A DNA stretch of 64,000 nt from Pteria penguin. Lineage: Eukaryota; Mollusca; Bivalvia; Pterioida; Pteriidae. A model generated the notes under the pieces. The model ran no database searches, was not told the origin of the DNA, and saw nothing but the letters and a program-made list of their open reading frames with translations. The translations under genes and the position numbers were made by a program. The stretch is from the NCBI GenBank assembly GCA_035048485.1, contig CM068585.1, positions 56,353,910-56,417,909 on the forward strand, read 5' to 3'. Shown here piece by piece: positions 28,701 through 40,700 of the stretch (the stretch's first letter is position 1; the number at the start of each line of letters is the position of its first letter).

Positions 28701-31700
28701 AAAAACTCATCTCTCCAGTTGTCTTCTCCAACAAAATCAATACATGTACAATATCATCATTGTCAACATCTTTTCTCTATATAAATGAAAGGACCTTTAA
28801 ACCTTCTGTTGGTGTTTTAAATATTGTTCATCTTCAGCTCTTTGCTGTATTTGTTTGTCTGGAATGGCACTTTCATTCCATTTTCAAAAGGAATGGAATT
28901 ATGATGCCATTAAAACAAGTTCTTCCAAACAGATTGAAAGCAGAGGCGGAAGATTATTTACGGGACCGACAGCAATATTACATGACTTGTCCGACGATAT
29001 TTCATTTTCCCCGTTGACACTTGGAAAAACAAATTTTGCAACAGAGGGACAGTTCATATGATGTTCTACTTCTGTATGCTACATGTATGAGAACAAACCT
29101 TATTGTTTACTTAGGTGAAAAGCCTGGTTCATGTTAGATGTTCACATTATGGTGCTTTTGTAAGGTATTTGTTTTATCACCAGGGCTCGACATTAACATT
29201 TTTCCCCACTTTTCCATTTAGACAGGTAGCCATGAAATTTACTTGTCCGAATATAAATTTCACTTGTCTGACAATTTGTAAATTCCGAATTTCTATAACT
29301 GCTCTAATGAGTAAAAAAAAAATTTTTAAACAATTTACTCATTGTGTTAAGGTATTTTATTAACGAATAATACAAAGCTCCTGATAAAGGTAAGACAGTG
29401 TTTACCAATTGCAAAATTAGAAAATAACAGAAAAGTTACAACCAAATTGTCCAACAATTAACTTAGATCCTGATTTTAAAGTTGTCAACTTCATTTTGAG
29501 AATAAACTTGCTGATTGTTATTCTCACACTGCTTTTGACTTTAAATTTCAATAAAAAAGATTACAATTCAGGGTCTGGCGCCATAAACTGAGAATATACT
29601 TAAGTCAAATATTTCTTTTTAATTTATTCCATTATCAAACATTCAAATAAACTGTCACGCAAAATGGTTTAATTCTATATATGGATAGAACAAAACTCAA
29701 TAAAATCCAAATCCCAGTTATTAATTCATTGATAAACAAAAGAATTTGAAATTATGACTTAAGTATATTTGCAGTTTATGGCGCCGGACCCAGATTCTTC
29801 TTTTCTTTTTATTTTAAAACTTCTTTACAGAAAAATCACTTGTCCAATCGGACAAGTATTCAGCAAGATTCACTTGTCTGTGAAAAGTTTTCACTGGTAC
29901 TGGACAAGCAGACAAGTGTTAATGTGGAGCCCTGATCACCTTTATTCAAGGAATGGTGATACAGTATTAAATTAAGCACCATACATGTAGGTAGTAAAGC
30001 TTATATCTACATAGAAATCATAAAAAAGATCATTCATGGTTTATTTTCTTTCTTTAGAGTTCAGGAACAGTACCAAAAAAGAGGGGAAGACCATCTGGTA
30101 CTGATGGTGCCGACAAACCACCAAAGAAAGCAAAAGTCATCGCCAAGGTTACAGGATCTCCGAGCAAAGTTAACCTTGAACTTAACAGAGTGCGGCCAAA
30201 AATATCAGCAAACATGTCAGCATCTGTATGTAGATCATTTAGCTTTTACTTTTGAGTATTTTTTTTTTTTTCTGGTTCCGAGATAAATAAATTGCAAATT
30301 AAGCACAGAGAAAATGCTAGTAAATAAATATGCATGTATCATGTGCTTTGTACAATTTATGTTGACATTTTTATACATAATGGTATAAATGCAAAGGCTA
30401 GCATTTTTGTCTATATTGTGCACTGCAGGTCATGAAACAAAGGTCTTGTCCTTTAATCTTTACGTTTTCTTTCCACAACAAATTCACAGATATCAATTTA
30501 AAGATTATTTCTGACATTTTTGGGTATTGTTTACCAAAATTATAATCAGTTTTTGCATGGGGAAAAATCCATATTATGTGTTGAATTACTCCACTGTCTG
30601 CCAGATTTAAATCATTAGAGCCGTTTATGACTTAATTTTGTCTATTTATCTTGTCTCTCAAGAAACCAACTTGATCAATCTATTTACTTTTCTTAGATGT
30701 CATTCATACTCCTGAAGCCTAAAAATGATTCTAGCTCTCCGTCCCTATCTTTTTAAGGGGCAATCTTAATTTGCAACAGCTTATCAGCAGAAAATGCTCA
30801 ATTGAATGTTTCACTGGTAAAAATTTCTTCTTTTTTTTCGGGGGCTGCATGTTTTATCAACTCCGGTTCAGTTTAGATATAGATTTATATATATCAAGTG
30901 ATTTTATTTCTTACTGAATAAGAAGTTGGTTTTAAATTGAATAAAATACACAAAAAAATATAAAACCATTACTGGTTTTTTTCTTTCATTTCATGACATT
31001 CTTGTACATATACTATCTCTATTATTGATCATCAGATCACGATTCTGATTGGCTAGCATAAGATTGATGCACAGAATTTGATTTATCAGTTTTAAATACA
31101 AGATGTAATCGTTCTTGAAAAAAGTTGTTTTTTTTTCTAGATACTTGTAATTGAATTTTTAAAAATGACTGCAAATAATTTTCTGTCTATCGATGTATAG
31201 GCAAAAACCGCGGCACAAACTAAGTACAATCTGCTGCGCTGATTATATAGCATTGAATATGAAATTGTAAAACATTTTACAGGACATTTGGTCCGGTAAA
31301 CTAGGACAATTCACCAAACCGAAGAAACTTTTACCAGACCTAAAATAAAATGTACATTTTTGGAATGATGGACACAAAATCATACAACGGCTGCTCACTT
31401 TACGTTTTATTGGTTTATTGCAAATCTCTGGCAAGTAAAAATATATCTTCCCAGTTTTCTTCTTCAACAAAATCCAGTCTTTCCGAAAACTCTTTTATAT
31501 CACTAGTCCAGCCCAAACTTTTACTAGCCAAAGGAAAATTGTACTAGCCCAGACAAAAAGTCTTTAATCTTTATAAATTTTAATTTCATAATTCATTGTT
31601 GTACACACAGTCATAATCATTATTACACTTGTCATTTCACTAAATTTTGCGTATTGAAAAGCATGTCGTTGACGATACACTACCCTCAGGATATGGTACT

Positions 31701-34700
31701 TATGATACGGCATTAGCGATACAATGATTTTTTTGTGAGGCCACTATTAAAAAAATGTTTGTTTCCCCATCCCCGACCCTACTTGAAAAAGTTGGGTAGG
31801 TAGGTAGGCATTTTATCTTTTTTTTTTTTCAAATATAACTTGAAACACAAATAGGTATAAAAATAACCTTTAATTATTGAAGAAATGTGTCAAAAAGTAA
31901 ACACAAAACAATATCAACAAAAACTTAACATTTTTCTTTTGCTATGAAACAAAATAAAATATGACTAGATTTCATGGATATTTGGCATTATTTGCAATAC
32001 ATATATGTCAAAACTTGACATTTTTCAACATATTTCATGATATTATGTACGACTAGATTGGATATTTGGCAATATTTGCAATATCAAAAATATCACTTTT
32101 TTTAAAAATATTTCATCATATGTTATATTTCATATCTCTTTGAAAGATTTCTTAGTATTAATAAACAATGAAAAACAAAAACAAAATGCACTGGTCAGAA
32201 TCCATTCAATGCAACATCTTGATTTTTTCAAAAGTCTGTTTTTCTGGGTCTTGAACACTGAAGTCCTATTACTTTTTAATAGGATTTCGTTTTGGAATGT
32301 CTTTCCCACTATCTATGCAGTCCGCACAAACTGGGAGGACAACACGATATGTTTTGAGCAAGTCTGCAGATCTTTGCACCTCAGCTGCACAGCAGTAACA
32401 ACAAATGTCTGCACGTCCTATCCCTGATGCATAGTAGGAAAACTCCACATGAGATTGACAGGACAACTGTAGCCGAACAAAAACTTTCCCCTGAAGAACA
32501 TCACCTGCAGAAATAAGAATATTTATGTCCTGTTAGACAAATGCATGTTCTATTTAAAGTCACCAAGACAATGATGTCAACAAAATGCACATTTTTCTGG
32601 TATATACGGTAATTTCGAAGGTATATCCAGTACTTCCGAGTATATACAGTAAATAGTAGAACCCCTTCGATTCAGATTCAGACTGGTTCCCTTTACAAGA
32701 CCATTTATAAGAATTTTAGTAACCATGTTACATCAGGGAATGGGAATGTCACCGGTCTGTCGGCTATAGCCGGTAGAATTTAAATCTGACCAGAGAAAAA
32801 TATCCAAATACCAGACCACAAGTCCGGTCAATGACAAATTTTGATAGCTCATGTTATACAACATAGGACGTTTTGCATTTAAAAATATTTGTGTGAGTCT
32901 GGTAAAAAAAAATGTCTGGTGAAAAAATCAACATTGGCATTGTATGCATGTTTGAGGTTAGTCGTTTAATTTTCTTAATATTCTACTGGCTAACCTCTAC
33001 AGTAGAATATTCACTCACCTGTAAATCAGTCCCCAGGAGTCTTTATATCGGGAGCCTTGTCAGGTGGACCCGCCATGAGCATAGCAAATGCATCTCTACA
33101 TGCCCCCTTGCTTTTTTGTCCATTAAAATCAGTGTTCATACGATTTTCAACTTTGAATGTTACATACTTCAGAGATTTATCAAACTTATATAACACTTCA
33201 ACGGGTTCAACCATGTTCGGATAGTAAACATCGGCCGTGTTGGTCTTCGAGCAAATACTCAAAGTCACAGAGTCATTTTCCTTGTTGATGCTCTGGTTTG
33301 CACATTTTAGAACATTATGTAACACATCATCCCACGTTTCATCCATATCAGATTGCAACACCCTGTTTTTGATATCTTGACGATCGTCTGAAAAATGTAC
33401 TGACACGCAGAGAGAGACATCGTGCGTGGTTTTCAGGCACTTGCTATCCGCCATGTCAGACGATAGCCGTTGTTGTTGTTGTTAGGAATGGAAATTTCGA
33501 TCTATTTGATGCTTCACGGCAAGCGTTGTCAGCTCTTCGAATCAAGTGTATAAGTGACGTATAAAGTTCGAGTTCGTATATTTTTCGGCGCGATTTTAAA
33601 AAAGATACGGAACGAAAATAAAAAAAAATATTTTGAGAATTTCAAGGAAAAAAGTTTTGAGTCGGCGGGATTTTTATGGGTCGGTCAGGGAAGGGGAAAC
33701 AAACAATATTTTTATATTGGCCTGACCAATACCTGTTAAATTTTAAGAAAAACTGTAAGTAAGGGATCGCCAGAACCAACTTTATCCATGCCCGTTATGT
33801 AATTTCATTAAAATGTTATTGGGATATGTACACTAAACTTCTTTATATCTGCTCACAACCATCATTTTGTATAAGATAAAGGTATATATATGATTATGCA
33901 TTCACGAATAGAAATAAAAATTTGTATAATACTAAACCACAACCACTAAATTTCATTACCTATTTGAGTGTAAGATTTCTGGTAAATCACTTGCTTGGTC
34001 ATTTGATAGATACATTAAAGATAATTTATCTGACTATACTGTAGAGAAAGTTTACAATAATATTTTTATATTTTCATTTTTGACCGGATTGCAAAGCAAT
34101 TCCGGTATATGAATTGGCGAAAACTGTCTGTCCATTCGTCTGCACGGTGTCAACATTTTGCGTTTAGCATTTGCGTTTAGCTTAGTTTGTTTCATACCCT
34201 AAAGGGTACTTATATCAAAGTTGATAGGTTTGTAGATACTTGAATGTTCTATCCAACCAATACAAAAATTTAGTGACGTTGACCTTGACTTTACGCTTCA
34301 GTGAACACACAGGTTTTAGCCTTTAGGGTGAACACTTGCAGACATGTATTGTTAATGTTATAGCAAAGCAATTCCGGTCCATGAATTGGCAGAATCTGTC
34401 GTTCTGTCCGTCCGTCCGCATGGTGTCAACATTTTGTTTTTTAGTTGCATTTAGCTTGGTTTCTTTCATACCCAAAAGGGTACCTATGTCAAAGTTGGTA
34501 GGTTTGTAGATACTTGAATGTTCTATCCAACCAATATAAAAATTTAGTGACCTTGACCTTGACTTTACACTGAAGTGAACACACACTGTTTTTTGCCTTT
34601 AGGGTGACCACTTGCATGTACATGTATTGTTAATGTAAATGCAAAGCAATTCTGGTCTGTAAATTGGCAAAATCGGTCTATACGTCTGTCTGTCGGTCCG

Positions 34701-37700
34701 TCTGTCGTCAACATTGTGCGTTTAGCATTTGCAATCCGGTCATACCGTCCTTGATGGTTTCTTGTTAAAGTTCTATTTACGTTTTTGAGAGATCGTTTTT
34801 TCTTTTTGTATTCAGAATTTCCTCTGATAAATTAATCCGAAATAATCATGTTAAATTCTTCATTAAATACAGTTTTAAACCAAATTAAAATGTTCCTAAT
34901 AAATTATGATATGCCATCACTGACAAAGTGTTTAAGAAATCAAAGACATTCGTTTATCTAAATTTGTAGGCCTACTTCAGTACTTGATGGAGATAAGGAA
35001 GATTATTTAACAGTAGAGATTATAAAACGAAATACGTCTTTCTTACGGCTGAATCGAAGTAAAATTCAGACAGGTGTATCAAACACCGAATGAAAAGAAA
35101 ATATCGAGCCGAATCGAAATTGCGATGAATTGTTTCAGTTCTACTAGCAATGAGTCATCTTTTGATCTGAATTTCTTTTACTGAGACATCCATATTTTTA
35201 TTAGCCAGTCGGGCCATTTCAAAAGAAAATTTTACTAGCCCAAAGGAATTTTTTGAAAGCTTTGCGTGTGGGGCTAGTGAGTTTTCGGAAAGACGGAAAA
35301 TTAATACAATAATCATCATTGTCAACATCTTTTCCCCATATAAATGAAAGGGCCTTTAAACGTTTTGTTTCTCTTTTAATTTGTGTTCATCTTCACCGGA
35401 TGATCAGTCCCGAAAACTAAGGTTATATACAGGACCGATGGCATTTTGACCGGACTTGTCCGTGGGTCCGACGACATTTCATTTTCAATGAATTAGTCTG
35501 TGCCACGTCGATAGACTGAAAATTTTTTTACAGTCCTTTTTTAAATATGTAATATTTTAGAAGTGGTCATGTCTTGAAAAAGTGAAAGAAAATTTTTCAA
35601 TAATTATTTATGGAAATTAGATATGAGCTGTAAGAAACATGAAGATCCTTTTTCATTCAGGGTTAGGCCAAATAAAAGAATATGTTTGTTTACAGTTATC
35701 CGACCTACTATGATAAATTGCCAGACCCTGAACTTTTTTGACAGTTTTTAGTTGTCACAATCATCTTAACACTTAAAGTAAGGGTGATTGCTTAAAACAC
35801 TTCTTTTACAATGATTGTAAACGAAAATGAGAGGGAAGAAGGTAAGAGAATCGTAATGGCTCTGAGCAGCACACTTTGTGTGGTTTGGGGGTTTTTTTTT
35901 TTTCTTTTTAGATGCTGTCATCAAATGTGAATATCTACTCCATAGTATAAAAAATGACCCTTCAAATTCAATATATGCTTGAAAAATTGTTAAATCAGAT
36001 GACATCACAGTACTTTACACTTCAGTCATATCTTGGACAAACATTGAAAATATAATGTGACGTCATGAAATTCAATAAATACTCTACGAAAGGGTTTGAT
36101 AAATTTAAGAAATATCAAGGCGGCAGGATTTTTCTTATTGGGTTTTTTTTTTTTGGGAGGGGGGGGGGTTCTATTGTTAGGGGGGAAAAAGTAAAACCTA
36201 TTTACCCTATTTTTTTTCAACGTGTAACAATGAACAAATAATTTGAAATATGTGTCCTTATCTACCATGTTTCTCTTTACTATAATTATTGTAATTTCAG
36301 AGTGGTCTGGGTAGTATGGCAATGTCACCACCAAGCAACAGCTATATCCAGGCATCGCTGTCTTCTCCCATCAAGTCAACAGCCTCGACACAGATAGAAG
36401 AATCCATACTACAAGAGAAATCAGCAACGCCCATCATCAAATCCTCCGTTATCCCCACACCAATGAGAATCGGCTTCCTGGGACTTGGCATTATGGGTCA
36501 AGGAATGGTGATGAACTTACTGAGGTCGGGTCACGAGGTCACAGTCTGGAACAGGACTGCCATGAAGGTAAGCATGTACTCGTCAACATGTAGGACACTG
36601 TGATTTGCTTTCAGAAGTGCTTCCAGTGTCTCCAGCATATTATGGTCCATGTTAGTAAGGGGATAGGAAAGGAATATGGCATATTCTACAATTCTGTTAC
36701 ATCTTAACTGTCAAGCCTCAAGCAAAATTATGCCATCTATTTATGTGTCAAATTTTAAAATTAGATACACTAGCAGATGACTTTGATTGGTATATGTCAA
36801 AGCGGTTTTACCTAAGTTTAAAGTCAGTATATATGCTGCTTGGAACTTTTATATCTGTCAGTCAACAGAAGTAAAATCCTAACATACAGGACTCTAAAGT
36901 CATGACAGGCCATACTGGGGATAATGTTCTGATATATCGTATAGGGTGATAAAATCCTCTCATAAACAAGGTGATAAAGTCTTGATACATCATGTAGGGT
37001 GATAAAATTGTGACATATTCAGGTTGATAAGGTCTTGACATGTCAAACAGGGTGATAAAGTTCTGACATTTCATACAAGGTAATAAAATCGTGACATATG
37101 TAGGGTGATAAGGTCCTGACAGATTATACAGGGTGATAAAATCTGGATTTCTCATACAATATGAAAAGGTCTTGACATGTCATACAGGTTGATAAAGTCC
37201 AATCTCTTCATACAGTGATGAAATCCTGACATAAACGAAGTGATGAAGTCCTGACATGTCATACAGGGTGATAAAGTCTTTGACATGTCATACATGATAC
37301 AGGGTGATAAAGTCCTAACATGTCATACAGGGTGATCAAGTCTTTTGACTTGTCATACAGGGTGATAAAGTTCTGACATGTCATACAGGGTGATAGTCCT
37401 GACATGTCATACAGGGTGATAGTCCTGACATGTCATACAGGGTGATAAAGTTCTGACATGTCATACAGGGTGATAGTCCTGACATGTCATACAGGGTGAT
37501 AGTCCTGACATGTCATACAGGGTGATCAAGTTCTGACATGCAGTGGGGTTTTGGGCTTTTTTTCTTTTTTCAAAACTGCCTGTACCTTTGCATTTGGGAA
37601 CTTTTTGTCCTATTTGCATAATGCTGAAAGATCATGTTTAGGGGGAAAATATTGGACAGATTTTGGAAAAAAATCTATGAAATTTTCATTGAGAATGGTA

Positions 37701-40700
37701 CTGATAACGGACCTGATTTGAAGAAGAAAAAACACTGGCCTTGTCATACAAAGTTATACAGTCCTGGACTCCTGGTATACCATACAGCATGATAAGGGTG
37801 AAAACTAGTACATTTACCAAGTAAATCAAATCATCTTGATATAACATTGATAACAAACATATTGAAGACCTTTTGGCTGTGATTTCTTTTGTATTCATTT
37901 CACTTCTGGATATACATGGGCCATATTGCAAGCCAAGTGGGTTTTTTTTTTGTTGGGGGGGGGGACCAGTAGAACTTCTTCATTAACTATGAGAAAGTCA
38001 GAAAAGAGAAGAAAAATTTAATGAATGAAAAGACTTATAATTCAAAACATTTATTTCAATATTTTTGGCACAGGTACAATACACACATGTAAATAAAACA
38101 AAGATAACATCTGAGTTGAAGTTAAATCCAAAACCTTTCCGTCTAGTGTATAATCATTGAAGTGAAAAAGTTGTACATGCATCAAAATTCTGTGGGGTCA
38201 AACAATGCTTGTGGATCTATATGAGTGTTTTGGGGTTTTTTTTTTTTTTTTTTTGTTTTTTGGGGTTTTTTTGTTTTACATATTTGAAGTGAGGAAGAAA
38301 ATGTTGCACAGTTTCCCACAATCCTCTTGTTCCCAACAAGTATGAATATAAAACATGTGTATTGGGATGACATTTCATGATACACAATGTAAGAGTAAAG
38401 TATCATACAGTTATTAAAGAAAAAACAAGATGTGTTTGTAAAAGAATAACACCCCCTCACTGCTGTGTTTGTAGCAGCCATTGACTAAGTTGGTGAAAAG
38501 TAGATAAGCATTCAAGGTACAGTAAATGATTTTGGTATTAGCAAAACTTTATTGTGACAAAGAATAAACGTGGAATATTAAAGCTCTGTCTCTTATTATT
38601 CACAAATTATGATCATTGTTAAAATTCCTGCGACACAAACAGACTGATGGACCAAACACTAGATGCTCCATCCTCACAGATTGTGGGGAGCATACTTAAA
38701 TTGGTGTTTAATACCCGACCCTATTATCTCTCAGCATTTGAACAAGTATATATTGTAGATACCCTAAACAGAACTAGATCAGTAGACATTTAGCAACTTT
38801 TATCTGGTAAAGAGATTTCAGTGGAGCATCCACACACACCCCCCCCCCCCCCCCCAAAAAAAATTATTTGTTTTTAGTTTTTGCTTAACTTCCACATGCC
38901 TTCTTCACCTATATGGGTTCAACATTTGTTTAACAACTTTATCTACAGAAAACCACTGACTGTTGGCAGTAGCTCCCCATTTACCAAATGGAATTAAGAC
39001 CTGAGTTTTATATAAAGGTAGACATCTACACTGTGTTTCAAAACAGCCTTACTGGGTCACTGAACATCTGAATGCACTTCATCCATTTCATACGATTAGT
39101 GGTCTTGTTTACTGGGATTCATACTTGAATAAGTACATCTTAAATTAATGTCAACACTTTTCAGATTTAGGTCAACTAGAAATCCTAAGATGGGCTTTTA
39201 ATTCAGAAGATGTTTCACTGACATCTGTAAGTAGTGGAGTCAAACTGCTGTTGGCTTAAGAAAGAAAACTCAAGTTTACAACGTAATTCTTTTATCAAAA
39301 ATTCCTCTCTTTTTTTTGTGACAGTATTAGACAAATTAGAAAACTGTGTTTTACCATACATGCATGCAGATTACAATCTTACTTTTGGAATATTATTGGA
39401 TTGGCAGTGTAACTTAAATATAAATCATCTGAAAAGAAATGATTCATTCGACAACATTACAGGAGTTGACCACATGAGAAACAATAATGTCTTTAATGAG
39501 GACTTAGAGGGTCACATTGTCATCTTGATGGGATAGTCCTATCATAGTTTCTGTCTCTGGTGTTGATGACATGCAAGGACCTAGGTCACATTGTCATCTG
39601 GATGGGAAGGTCCTATCAGAACACCTTTCCCCGGTGGTGATGACGCGTGATCTCGTCAATGGGTATAGATGATAAAACCACTACTATCATCGAAAAATTA
39701 CTAAAACATACCAAAAATAATTCTGAAATGAATTTCATTGTAAGCGCATTTTAGCAAAAAAAAAAAAGAAGGTATATATCACTATATCACAGATTACAAA
39801 AGATTCATTAATAAAAACAAATTGTGGGTTTTACTTTTTTTCCTTCTCGCTCTGTCAGTAGATCTCAAAAACAGATTTGGTCATGATGTCAAGAATCTGA
39901 CAAGAAAGATAACTCTGAATGTACAGGATCCAGCGCCATAAACTGAGAATATACTTAAGTCAAAATTTCATATTCTTCTCTTCATCAATTAATTAATAAC
40001 TGGGATTTGGATTTTATTTAGTTTTATTCTACTGATAAATAGAATTAAACCTTTCTACATGAGAATTTATTTGAACGTTTGATCATGGAATAAATTAAAA
40101 TGAAATATTTGACTTAAGTATATTCTCAGTTTATGGCGCCGGACCCAGGTCTCATATATTCTTTTGTGAGCTTACTTTGGTGAATTCTCTGAAATTGTGA
40201 CTAGAGAGGAACATTGAAACTATTCCAGTGTTAATACCAGTATTTCTTGTGTATATTGATAATGCTCAATGTCATTTTTTTTATTGGGGGAGGAGGGGGG
40301 TGGCATTTCATTATCCTCAAGTACACTTTTATAGTAAAGAAGATGATCATATTGCAAGTAAATACAAGTTAAAGCATATCATGACTAGAGTGTCTGACTG
40401 AGGATTAAATGATAATTCTCGTCATGCACCGACTTGAGCATAAAATCAGTACTAGTTACCGCCTGCTGACGGTCTTTCCTGTCAACAATTTCCTCAACAT
40501 TTTAACAAACTCATGCGTTTGGGATGATGTGAATACATTTAACTGTTACACTGACTTTGTAATTTTATTGCAATATTGGCTTTATTGAGAAAATTTGTAG
40601 ACAGAAGTGACTACAAGCAGACAGCAAGTGGTGTATTTGGCATGTTATTTTTGAAAGTCAACGTTCATTAATTGACTCTTCCTTTTACGCTAAAAAAACT

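Larger units (their letters stand above)
31474..35296. mobile_element. 3.8-kb TIR element carrying the broken two-exon gene, inserted in a dispersed repeat
   Basis: The left end CCAGTCTTTCCGAAAACTC (31474) and right end GAGTTTTCGGAAAGACGG (35296) are inverted, differing by one base near the tip. AAAAT flanks both sides (31469-31473 and 35297-35301). The flanks join into the repeat found uninterrupted at 28515-29060, which gives an empty-site comparison. Subterminal TTTACTAGCC words recur on both sides. The interior holds the 32269-33454 gene and a threefold ~275-bp tandem repeat (34082-34745). The superfamily is not certain. Confidence 0.75.

Noticed and set aside
39234..39536. 100-codon plus-strand frame in GLYR1 intron 8
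   Set aside because: No domain, no splice context, and its end overlaps a tandem duplication.
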